The translations under genes were made by a program, and so were the position numbers. Of a stretch of DNA of 14,798 bases, positions 1 to 5,301 are shown piece after piece. The stretch is from Candidatus Woesearchaeota archaeon (lineage in GTDB: Archaea; Nanobdellota; Nanobdellia; Woesearchaeales; GW2011-AR4): the NCBI GenBank assembly GCA_019323655.1, contig JAHWGX010000010.1, positions 1 through 14,798 on the forward strand, in the 5' to 3' direction. Below the pieces are notes generated by a model. The model saw only the letters and a program-made list of their open reading frames with translations. It ran no database searches and was not told the origin of the DNA. Each line of letters opens with the position of its first letter. Within the stretch, counting starts at the first letter, position 1.

Positions 1-36
1 TAGCCCATTTACGTTTTTTTCATTTAATTTTGGCAT
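1..36 (-). CDS. 5' end of an unknown gene (12 codons in window)
   Basis: Reading leftward from an ATG at 36-34, twelve open codons give MPKLNEKNVNGL before the window ends. The start is well supported. A strong Shine-Dalgarno sequence, GGAGGTG on the minus strand (48-42), lies five bases upstream, and a TATA-like TTTATAAAG lies further up at 90-82. Too little protein is visible to name it. The gene is divergent from the kinase-like gene at 179 and shares a 140-base intergenic region with it. Confidence 0.6.
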   Translation of the reverse strand, partial: MPKLNEKNVNGL

Positions 37-81
37 AAAAACACCTCCTGTTGTTAGAAATTGCTAAGAAAATAATGGTTG

Positions 82-90
82 CTTTATAAA
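82..90 (-). promoter_or_regulatory. TATA box for the leftward partial gene
   Basis: TTTATAAAG on the minus strand. A start site about 25 bases downstream (near 60) would leave a leader of roughly 20 bases containing the GGAGGTG ribosome binding site. Confidence 0.45.
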
Positions 91-147
91 CTTAAGAAAA
101 TGTAAACCAATTACGGTACTATACATTTCTTGAATCACTAAGAAAAG

Positions 148-155
148 TATATAAA
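148..155 (+). promoter_or_regulatory. TATA box for the kinase-like gene
   Basis: TATATAAA, preceded by a purine-rich stretch (AGAAAAG) suitable as a BRE. Its centre is about 27 bases before the ATG at 179, so transcription should start at or beside the start codon. This predicts a leaderless mRNA, and no Shine-Dalgarno sequence is present. Confidence 0.6.
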
Positions 156-178
156 CTCCCCCAGAATTATCACTGTCT

Positions 179-772
179 ATGGCATGGGAGTTTTTTCATG
201 AGGTAGGAAGAAAAATAATCCATATGACAATTTTAATAGTTCTTTTGATATACTTTGCAATAAAAAACCAGTCAGGGCAGCAAGCGGCGCTTCTTTTTCT
301 GGTTGCATTGTTGCTCGTATTTGTAATTTTGGAGTATTTCAGGCTGGACCATAATTTCAAGCTTCCGTTTTTCCATAGGTTCATAAGGCCCAAGGAGGAA
401 TACAGGATTTATGGCGTTGTATTTTTTCTTTCATCCACGGTAATAGCCCTTGCAGTTTTTGACACGCCAATAGCCCTCGCAGCGTTGCTGATGACCGCCT
501 TTGGGGATATGTCTGCTGCAATTGCAGGAAAAAAATACGGCACAACAATGCTATTCCGCGACAAGACTGTGGTGGGGTTTGTGACAGAACTGATAACTAA
601 CCTTATAGTGGCAGTAATAATAAGCTTAGCATTCTCAATCAACATCTACATACCAATCATAATGGCTTTTGCAGCAACGATTGCGGAAACCATGGTTGAT
701 GAACTGGACGATAACCTTGTCGTGCCCTTAACAAGCGGATTCCTGGGGCAGATTCTCCTGTTGGCATTTTGA
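179..772 (+). CDS. Dolichol/polyprenol (phytol) kinase-like membrane protein
   Basis: A 197-residue polytopic membrane protein of the SEC59/VTE5 lipid-kinase and CDP-diglyceride-synthetase-like group. The N-terminus has EVGRKIIH (8-15), the usual opening of these kinases. The nucleotide-site motif GDMSAAIAGKKYG is at 109-121, followed by DKTVVGF (128-134). A conserved end, AETMVDELDDNLVVPL, is at 169-184. Hydrophobic segments at about 14-28, 36-52, 78-92, 97-108, 134-152 and 155-170 suggest five or six membrane helices. Known relatives phosphorylate a membrane polyprenol or phytol using CTP; here the substrate is inferred, perhaps an archaeal dolichol for glycosylation or an isoprenoid alcohol. 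The start is set by the TATA box 27 bases upstream. The 3' end overlaps the convergent neighbour by 45 bases. Confidence 0.82.
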   Translation: MAWEFFHEVGRKIIHMTILIVLLIYFAIKNQSGQQAALLFLVALLLVFVILEYFRLDHNFKLPFFHRFIRPKEEYRIYGVVFFLSSTVIALAVFDTPIALAALLMTAFGDMSAAIAGKKYGTTMLFRDKTVVGFVTELITNLIVAVIISLAFSINIYIPIIMAFAATIAETMVDELDDNLVVPLTSGFLGQILLLAF

Positions 773-1213
773 TTTTAGCTCTTCCAAACTTATGGGCTCA
801 ACCATTTCCGCCATTGAATTAAGCCCCAATTCCAAAGAGGATTTGTCACAGATTTTATCGTGGATGTGAGGGCTTATTGCCCACACTTTGCCAGAGCCTG
901 AAAATGGATTTACAAAATAAACAATCAAAAATTCCAGACTAGACAGCCTTTTCCATTCGCTTGCAGCAAACTTGATATTTGCCTCATTGTTTAGGGTGAT
1001 AATGCCAACATATTCATCAGCCCTTATCCTGTTGAATATATTTGCTTCCAGAAGCGGCATAACAATAAAGTGCCTTGCTTTTTCTTTGTAATGGACAACA
1101 AAATCACATTCCCCGTTATTTTTTTCTATCCCGGTTATTTCCTTTTTTACAGCATCCTTGTTTTCCAAGAATCTTATACCCCATTCAGCCAGAAAAGAAT
1201 TGATTTTATTCAT
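728..1213 (-). CDS. Conserved hypothetical protein, possible nuclease-like fold
   Basis: A soluble 161-residue protein that I do not recognise by name. The middle looks like an alpha/beta core: ECDFVVHYKEKARHFIVMPL at about 35-54, then a strand and helix up to FVNPFSG (about 100-106), then KVWAISPHIHDKI (109-121) and a helical end. The acidic residue followed by strands, with a later tryptophan-containing strand, vaguely recalls restriction-endonuclease-like domains. I see no complete PD-(D/E)xK motif, so this is only a suggestion. A TATA-like TTTTTAAATAA centred 27 bases upstream of the ATG implies a leaderless transcript. The gene converges on the kinase-like gene, and their 3' ends overlap at 728-772. 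It is next to PCNA on the same strand but has its own promoter. Confidence 0.75.
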   Translation of the reverse strand: MNKINSFLAEWGIRFLENKDAVKKEITGIEKNNGECDFVVHYKEKARHFIVMPLLEANIFNRIRADEYVGIITLNNEANIKFAASEWKRLSSLEFLIVYFVNPFSGSGKVWAISPHIHDKICDKSSLELGLNSMAEMVEPISLEELKSKCQQENLPQESAC

Positions 1214-1233
1214 GCAAGCATAACCAGAAATAA

Positions 1234-1244
1234 TTATTTAAAAA
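1234..1244 (-). promoter_or_regulatory. TATA box for the hypothetical gene ending at 728
   Basis: TTTTTAAATAA on the minus strand, centred 27 bases before the ATG at 1213. It overlaps the space just after the PCNA stop codon. Confidence 0.5.
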
Positions 1245-1252
1245 GCTTATGA

Positions 1253-1999
1253 TTAGTCGTTTTCTACCCGAGGCGCGAGTATAAAGCTAAGAACTACACG
1301 ATCAACTGTCTTGTACTCAAGCTTTAGCGGGTAATCTTTGTTGAAGTAAATAGACACATCATCAGCAATTTTGCTCCCGCTTATCATCTTCTTAAGGTAT
1401 TCAACACTGTACTTTGCCTTTACTTTTTCATCCCCGTCAACTTTTATTTTGGTGCTGTCGCTTTCCTTAATCTCAATTTTTGCCTGGCTTAAGTCACCCT
1501 CAGCGTTTATGGTGAACTTTTGCGGTTCTGCTACAAACATAACAGACTCAGCAACCACATCCACATCTTCTACAGCATCATTCAGGATTTGGGATGGAAG
1601 CTTTATAGTTACAGGAAATTTTAAATCAGGTATTTTCTGTTCCTTTTCATCCAGCTCTATCATTGGCAGGTTAAATGTTCTCAGATTGTCCCCTTTCAGC
1701 CTTATCCTTAGCTTATTTTCAGGGTCAAGCTCAAGAGTAAGCATATCATTGGGCTTCGCTCTCCTCATAACCTGTTTTAGATTGCTCAGATTAATGGCTA
1801 TCTCAACATCTTTCTTTATGTCATATTCAGTAAAAGAGCTGCTCAAAAGCTTGAAAATAACCATAGCGACATTTGCAGGATCCATAGCAACAAGCTCAAC
1901 AGCTTCCTTGTTTATCTTGAACCGTGCCTCATTAACTAAGTCAGAAATTATAGATATGCTTTCTTTTAGGTATTTTGGCTCTGCAAGAGTAAGCTTCAT
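1253..1999 (-). CDS. pcn: DNA polymerase sliding clamp (PCNA)
   Basis: The trimeric ring that tethers replicative polymerase, flap endonuclease and ligase to DNA. The protein follows archaeal PCNA throughout: an N-terminal MKLTLAEPKYLKESISIIS, then ELVAMDPANVAMVIFKLLS (about 34-52), the interdomain and second-domain strands with FPVTIKLPS, and a C-terminal VVLSFILAPRVEND carrying the conserved LAP. I start it at the ATG at 1999, giving 248 residues, the normal archaeal length. This ATG follows a GGGGGAT ribosome-binding-like sequence and begins where the family begins. An in-frame ATG at 2014 would add five residues (MLGDI), but the TATA box at 2031-2040 would put transcription start near 2010, downstream of or just at that codon. 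Confidence 0.97.
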   Translation of the reverse strand: MKLTLAEPKYLKESISIISDLVNEARFKINKEAVELVAMDPANVAMVIFKLLSSSFTEYDIKKDVEIAINLSNLKQVMRRAKPNDMLTLELDPENKLRIRLKGDNLRTFNLPMIELDEKEQKIPDLKFPVTIKLPSQILNDAVEDVDVVAESVMFVAEPQKFTINAEGDLSQAKIEIKESDSTKIKVDGDEKVKAKYSVEYLKKMISGSKIADDVSIYFNKDYPLKLEYKTVDRVVLSFILAPRVEND

Positions 2000-2030
2000 G
2001 ATATCCCCCAGCATATTGAAAATGGCCTCG

Positions 2031-2040
2031 GATTTATATA
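2031..2040 (-). promoter_or_regulatory. TATA box for PCNA
   Basis: TATATAAATC on the minus strand. It predicts transcription start near 2010 and a leader of about 10 bases with GGGGGAT before the ATG at 1999. A second box (TATAAAAAC, 2056-2048) is also possible. Confidence 0.5.
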
Positions 2041-2051
2041 TTTTTGTGTTT

Positions 2052-3380
2052 TTATAATCTGACCTTGTGCCCGTCCTTTACCAAGAATAAATTCCTGCCG
2101 GTTTCATATCCCATCTCCGCGGCAAGGTCTGCCAGAGCTTCTCTCATTTCTCTGCTGCCATGGGCAGGAATAATATTTTTTGGCTTTACTAAGTTTATAA
2201 AGTCCCTGAGGTCCTCGCGGGCAGCATGGCCTGACTGGTGTATGTCCTTGAAAATCCTAACCCCTGTCTGTTTTAATTCATTTTCCAGAGCATCCCTGTT
2301 CTCTATGTTTGTAGGTGTGGGTATGGTCCTGCATGAAAATATTACGCTGTCTTCCGGATATAAGCTGAATTTAAGCTCTTTTTTTGCAATTTTGTACAAA
2401 ACAGATTTAGGCTCACCCTGGTGGCCGGTAACAACCAGCAGGTATTTTTCCCTATCCTTGCCAATCTTTCTTAGCCTTTTCTCCACCTGCTTGCTGTATT
2501 TTACTATTTCAATGTCCTTGGAAAAAGTTACCACCCCGACATTCTCTGCAGCCATTACATATTTTGCCAGCGACCTGCCCAAAAAAAGAATTTTTCTGTT
2601 TAGTTTTTTGCCAAATTCTATTATGGATTTGAGCCTTGCTATGTGTGATGAAAATGTTGTGACTATTATTATGCTACCTTTATTATTGACGCCAAGCAGG
2701 ACGTCTTTAAGCATCTCCTTTGCGACTTTTTCCGAAGGGGTTTTCTTAGCCTCTTTTGCGTATGTTGATTCAACTATCAGGGCAATAACCCCCTCATTTC
2801 CGAGTTCTTCCAGCCTTTTGAAATTGGGCTTCTTCCCCAGGGTAGGGTGCAAATCCAGCTTGAAGTCGTTCGCATAAAGTATAATTCCGTACTGGGTATG
2901 CACGGCAACCAGGGCAGCTTGCGGCACGGAATGCGTTATATACAAAAACTCAATTTTTAGATTGTCAGTCACCTTATAAAATGAGTTTAAGTTTAGGGGT
3001 TTTATCTCATTGTTAAGCTTGATTTTGTCGTCTTTCAGGATGCTCTTCAGCACTTCGGCAGTATAAGGGGTGCATATGACCGGGGCATTAAACTCGTCTG
3101 CAACATAGGGTACAGCGCCTATATGGTCAAGATGGGCGTGGCTCATCACAATTGCCTTGACATTGTTCTTTAATTTATCCAGCAAGGAAATATCCGGCAC
3201 AGCCCCGGCATTCATCAGCTTGTCTGCGCTTATTTTTACAATATCCTCGTCTTGTGTAAGCTTTATGTAATTTTCCAGATGGATGCCCAAATCAATCAGC
3301 AGGACTTCGTTATCCACATTGATAGCTGTGCAGTTTTTTCCTACCTCATTATAGCCTCCAACTGTATAGATTTCAATCAT
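2052..3380 (-). CDS. rnj: Archaeal RNase J, beta-CASP metallo-beta-lactamase ribonuclease
   Basis: A 442-residue member of the beta-CASP family. Archaeal RNase J enzymes degrade RNA mainly 5' to 3'. Metal-binding motifs are in order: LIDLG (28-32), HAHLDH (81-86), H150 in ITHSVPQA, and D172 in ANDFKLD. Beta-CASP motifs follow: E203 in VESTYA, H245 in FSSHIARL, and H407 in PAHGSRE. HQSGHAAREDL (381-391) is also typical. All expected catalytic residues are present. The frame stays open upstream to 3458, but those 26 extra codons run through the 3' end of tRNA-Leu. The family N-terminus (MIEIYTVGGYNEVGKN) begins at the ATG at 3380, and a TATA-like box lies about 25 bases before it. The tRNA gene is only 45 bases upstream on the same strand, so read-through co-transcription is possible. 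Confidence 0.95.
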   Translation of the reverse strand: MIEIYTVGGYNEVGKNCTAINVDNEVLLIDLGIHLENYIKLTQDEDIVKISADKLMNAGAVPDISLLDKLKNNVKAIVMSHAHLDHIGAVPYVADEFNAPVICTPYTAEVLKSILKDDKIKLNNEIKPLNLNSFYKVTDNLKIEFLYITHSVPQAALVAVHTQYGIILYANDFKLDLHPTLGKKPNFKRLEELGNEGVIALIVESTYAKEAKKTPSEKVAKEMLKDVLLGVNNKGSIIIVTTFSSHIARLKSIIEFGKKLNRKILFLGRSLAKYVMAAENVGVVTFSKDIEIVKYSKQVEKRLRKIGKDREKYLLVVTGHQGEPKSVLYKIAKKELKFSLYPEDSVIFSCRTIPTPTNIENRDALENELKQTGVRIFKDIHQSGHAAREDLRDFINLVKPKNIIPAHGSREMREALADLAAEMGYETGRNLFLVKDGHKVRL

Positions 3381-3400
3381 TACCCTGCCAGAAAGCGTAC

Positions 3401-3410
3401 TCTTTAAAAA
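3401..3410 (-). promoter_or_regulatory. TATA-like box for RNase J
   Basis: TTTTTAAAGA on the minus strand, between the tRNA 3' end and the RNase J ATG. It would start transcription at about 3380, giving a leaderless mRNA. Confidence 0.45.
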
Positions 3411-3471
3411 TTTTGTTAATGCAAATGCGGGGAGGAGGATTTGAACCCCCGTAGGCACTAAGCCAATAGAT

Positions 3472-3517
3472 GGCCCATAAGTACTTCATCAGCTTTCGAG
3501 CTTCATTACTTCAATAA
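3472..3517 (-). other. tRNA-Leu intron 2, 46 bases, canonical position 37/38
   Basis: It lies directly 3' of G37. A bulge-helix-bulge can be drawn. The central helix is CTCA (3523-3520) with TGGG (3477-3474), including one G-U pair. The 5' bulge is AG|T, the 3' bulge is CC|A, and the outer helix is the anticodon stem. The inner helix is relaxed: AAGTA/TACTT, set back by an asymmetric loop. The outer helix needs A31 from the mini-exon joined to ATAG, so it is complete only after intron 1 has been spliced. Confidence 0.75.
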
Positions 3518-3524
3518 CTTGAGT

Positions 3525-3555
3525 TTGGATGTTTAGCACCTTATATTGCCAAACG
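3525..3555 (-). other. tRNA-Leu intron 1, 31 bases, noncanonical position 30/31
   Basis: It splits the 5' strand of the anticodon stem. Central helix GGAT (3561-3558) pairs with ATCC (3530-3527). The 5' bulge AG|C and 3' bulge AA|A are both exactly three bases, cut after the second as the archaeal splicing endonuclease does. Inner helix GTTT pairs with AAAC. Predicted cuts give precisely the junction needed to complete the anticodon stem. The outer helix is almost absent (one G-C pair), so this is a relaxed motif. Confidence 0.75.
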
Positions 3556-3610
3556 CTATCCCGTTTGGCCACTCCGGCATCCCCGCATAATATGATGTGA
3601 ATTGCCAAGC

Positions 3611-3621
3611 AATTTAAAAAT
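3611..3621 (-). promoter_or_regulatory. TATA-like box for tRNA-Leu
   Basis: ATTTTTAAATT on the minus strand, centred about 30 bases before the first base of the tRNA. Confidence 0.45.
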
Positions 3622-3715
3622 ATTACTGAGAATTAATAAACAACAGCAGTTTTATAACAAAATTATTTCATAAAAATTTCCTGCCAGTAAGTTCTCCTAA
3701 AAATCCCTTAGTAAG

Positions 3716-3782
3716 GAATATGGGGGGAGGAGCGATATGCATGAAGAGCGACGCCCCGCACTAAACTTGCAGAGCATATTAA
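3716..3782. other. GC-rich element with inverted repeats in the 3587-3842 gap
   Basis: The gap between tRNA-Leu and the next gene is very AT-rich except here. AATATG (3718-3723) and CATATT (3775-3780) can close a stem around a G-run (3722-3727) and a CCCC (3753-3756). ATATGC (3735-3740) can also pair with GCATAT (3774-3779). Just upstream is a short palindrome, CCTTAGTAAGG (3707-3717). It could be a small structured RNA or the leader of a 30-codon frame (3737-3829, +) preceded by GGGAGGAG. Nothing identifies it further. Confidence 0.3.
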
Positions 3783-3842
3783 AAACAAGGCATAATCAGA
3801 ATTTATTTTACAGTTGCTTAAACACATAATTAAATTATAACC

Positions 3843-4241
3843 CTACCTCAAAGCGCCAAGTTTGTTTTCTATCTCCTTTAGCTCGGCTTCGAGCTTTTGC
3901 AGCTCAGTAACAGACTGGGGTTTCGGCTCTTCCTGCGGAATTTCTTTTTTTTCAACAACCGGTATTTTTTTCTTTTCAGGGAGTCTATGCTCAATGGCTT
4001 TGACCGCCTTGATATTAGTTTTAGGCAAAGAACTTTTTAAGTTAGAAACCAGCTTGCTTATGCCCTTTATATTCTTGCGCAGATTATTTATAATCTTAAC
4101 CTTATTAGCCCTTACTTCCTTAAATTTTTCAAATCTCTCTAAACCCTCAACTATGTCTTTCAGGGGCTCCAGAACATCCCTTCTAACCTCCTGGGGATTA
4201 TTTACTTCAACAAACAAAATGTCTCCGCCCTTTTTTTCCAC
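3843..4241 (-). CDS. Unknown protein, third gene of the shared-domain cluster
   Basis: A 132-residue soluble protein that I do not recognise. Residues about 6-75 open with DILFVEVNNPQEV and continue as charged helices (LEPLKDIVEGLERFEKF, then NNLRKNIKGISKLVSNL). A linker rich in K, E and P (about 76-107) leads to a short coiled coil, ELQKLEAELKEIENKLGAL, at the C-terminus. The opening strand and following helices parallel the domain in the two genes upstream (positions 4248-5179), although this copy is the most divergent. The start is GTG at 4241, preceded five bases upstream by GGTGAT, a good match to the anti-Shine-Dalgarno. The gene begins six bases after the stop of its upstream neighbour, so co-translation is likely. 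Confidence 0.8.
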   Translation of the reverse strand: MEKKGGDILFVEVNNPQEVRRDVLEPLKDIVEGLERFEKFKEVRANKVKIINNLRKNIKGISKLVSNLKSSLPKTNIKAVKAIEHRLPEKKKIPVVEKKEIPQEEPKPQSVTELQKLEAELKEIENKLGALR

Positions 4242-4247
4242 TTCAGA

Positions 4248-4496
4248 TCACCAGTCCTTTGCAGGGTAAAATAAAGCCTTGTCAATATTTTCCAGCTTTT
4301 TTTCTATCCCGTCCAATGTTGAGCTCCACAGCTCAAGTTCAGAGTCTTCATATTGCTTCAGCTTGTTTATATCACCCAAAGTCCTTTTTGCTTCTGCCAG
4401 TTTGCTTTTTATAGTCTCCAAAGCACCTAAAACATCCTTATAATTTTCAATCTTGACAAAAACCGGAGCTTCTGCAGCATTTCCCATGTTTATCAC
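4248..4496 (-). CDS. Unknown small helical protein, second gene of the shared-domain cluster
   Basis: At most 82 residues, and nearly all of it is one domain: APVFVKIENYKDVLGALE, then helices with heptad-like spacing, ending LWSSTLDGIEKKLENIDKAL. The C-terminal region of the preceding gene has the same plan (PIFIRVDNFRDI ... SWHGVMNDLQKKLVFMDNTL), with the tryptophan and the terminal D..LF aligned. The ATG at 4496 overlaps the upstream stop as ATGA. An in-frame ATG at 4487 has GGGTGAT four bases upstream and may be the real start, giving 79 residues. There is no signal peptide or membrane segment. Function is unknown; the pairing of short and long versions suggests subunits of one complex (inference). 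Confidence 0.82.
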   Translation of the reverse strand: MINMGNAAEAPVFVKIENYKDVLGALETIKSKLAEAKRTLGDINKLKQYEDSELELWSSTLDGIEKKLENIDKALFYPAKDW

Positions 4497-5179
4497 CCTT
4501 TGAATAGTGTATTATCCATAAAAACAAGCTTTTTTTGCAAATCATTCATAACACCATGCCAGCTTTCAAATATCTTCTCCATGTTTAAATTAGCCTCGTT
4601 TAGCTTCTCAATAGAATGAACTGCTATTTTCGAATCGTTTTTCATGGTGTTTATTTTAGTTATAATGTCTCTGAAGTTGTCAACCCTTATAAAAATAGGG
4701 CCTCCCGTTTCTTTGCGTTTTGGCACAACACGCTCTTCTTTAAAGCCGGGTTTGTCTTCCCTATAAAGCTTAATCTCCGGAATCTCAACTTTTGGAGCCT
4801 CCAACTTAAGTTCCTCTTCCAGAGGTATCCTTTCAAAAACAGGTTTTGGCTGTGCGCTAAACATTGGTTTCAGGCGCGGAATCGGACCAGGGGCCTTTAC
4901 TTGTATATCTCCCTTTAATTTAGGAAATGCCGGCATAGGGCCGGTTTTCAAGCCCGCACCATACTCTTCCTCCGGAAATTTTCCGCCCATAAATGGCTTT
5001 TCTTCCGCCTCAGAAAAAGGCTCCTCAGCCTTAGGCATTTTAGGCGCATTAGGAAACTCTGCCCGTCCTCCAAAATCTTCTTTATCGAAATCAGGCGGAG
5101 GAGGAGGCATGTCTAAATCTCCCAATTCAAAATCCGGCTCCCTGCCCTTATCCCGTTTTAAGAATTTTAAAAACCCCAA
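4493..5179 (-). CDS. Unknown protein with proline-rich linker, first gene of the shared-domain cluster
   Basis: A 228-residue protein in three parts. It has a short basic N-terminus (MGFLKFLKRDKGR) and a long acidic, proline-rich, probably disordered linker (about 14-160). The latter includes a five-proline run and repeated PMPAFPKL/PIPRLKPMF-like stretches. The C-terminal helical domain (about 161-228) opens GGPIFIRVDNFRDIITKI. I start it at TTG 5179 because AGGTG (5190-5186) sits six bases upstream and the protein then begins MGFL. A GTG at 5188 would overlap that ribosome-binding site and add MLC. A TATA-like TTTAATAAAG at 5220-5211 fits transcription start near 5190. The architecture resembles a tether (N-terminal anchor patch, flexible linker, interaction domain), but the function is unknown. 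Confidence 0.82.
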   Translation of the reverse strand: MGFLKFLKRDKGREPDFELGDLDMPPPPPDFDKEDFGGRAEFPNAPKMPKAEEPFSEAEEKPFMGGKFPEEEYGAGLKTGPMPAFPKLKGDIQVKAPGPIPRLKPMFSAQPKPVFERIPLEEELKLEAPKVEIPEIKLYREDKPGFKEERVVPKRKETGGPIFIRVDNFRDIITKINTMKNDSKIAVHSIEKLNEANLNMEKIFESWHGVMNDLQKKLVFMDNTLFKG

Positions 5180-5210
5180 GCACAACACCTTTTGCTATAT
5201 AAAAACACAT

Positions 5211-5220
5211 CTTTATTAAA
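5211..5220 (-). promoter_or_regulatory. TATA-like box for the three-gene cluster
   Basis: TTTAATAAAG on the minus strand. Its expected start site near 5190 leaves a short leader carrying AGGTG. TTATATAG at 5203-5196 is an alternative, but it would start transcription inside the gene. Confidence 0.35.
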
Positions 5221-5266
5221 TCTTTATTATCATTTTGAAATGGTAAAGCACATTCCTCCAATGAAA

Positions 5267-5278
5267 GCTTTATATACC
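5267..5278 (+). promoter_or_regulatory. TATA box for the lamin-tail surface protein
   Basis: GCTTTATATACC centred about 29 bases before the ATG at 5302. This supports that ATG over the in-frame one at 5281, which lies upstream of the expected transcription start. Confidence 0.55.
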
Positions 5279-5301
5279 TCATGATAAAATTATGCCAAAA
5301 A

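Larger units (their letters stand above)
3426..3586 (-). tRNA. tRNA-Leu(CAA), split by two introns
   Basis: After removing 3525-3555 and 3472-3517, the exons (3586-3556, 3524-3518, 3471-3426) form an 84-base class II tRNA. It has a seven-pair acceptor stem GCGGGGA/TCCCCGC and a D arm CCG/CGG with the GG of the loop. The anticodon stem is ATAGA/TCTAT, and the loop CTCAAGA has anticodon CAA. The variable arm is GGC-TTAGT-GCC. The T arm is GGGGG/CCTCC around TTCAAAT. G15-C48 can pair, and A73 suits leucine. CCA is not encoded. Without removal of the first intron the anticodon stem cannot form and the only reading would be an implausible UUG. A TATA-like box lies upstream at 3621-3611. The structure is read by eye; the isotype is strongly supported by the loop and discriminator base. 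Confidence 0.88.

Noticed and set aside
1371..2057. 228-codon open frame on the plus strand
   Set aside because: Antisense to PCNA; low-complexity S/F/L-rich product without promoter or family resemblance.
2044..2877. 277-codon open frame on the plus strand
   Set aside because: Antisense to the conserved part of RNase J, whose motifs explain the conservation on the other strand.
3381..3458. 26-codon N-terminal extension of RNase J
   Set aside because: It is a translation of the tRNA-Leu 3' end; the family N-terminus and TATA spacing both place the start at 3380.
3426..3586. Single-intron tRNA model with anticodon UUG (glutamine)
   Set aside because: A UUG loop read directly after ATAGC leaves a mismatched anticodon stem in a class II tRNA with a leucine-type variable arm and A73; the two-intron model gives perfect stems and CAA.
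3843..5179. The three-gene cluster as archaellum accessory genes (ArlC/D/E)
   Set aside because: Size order and operon packing are suggestive, but no ArlD/E sequence motif or neighbouring arl gene is seen.
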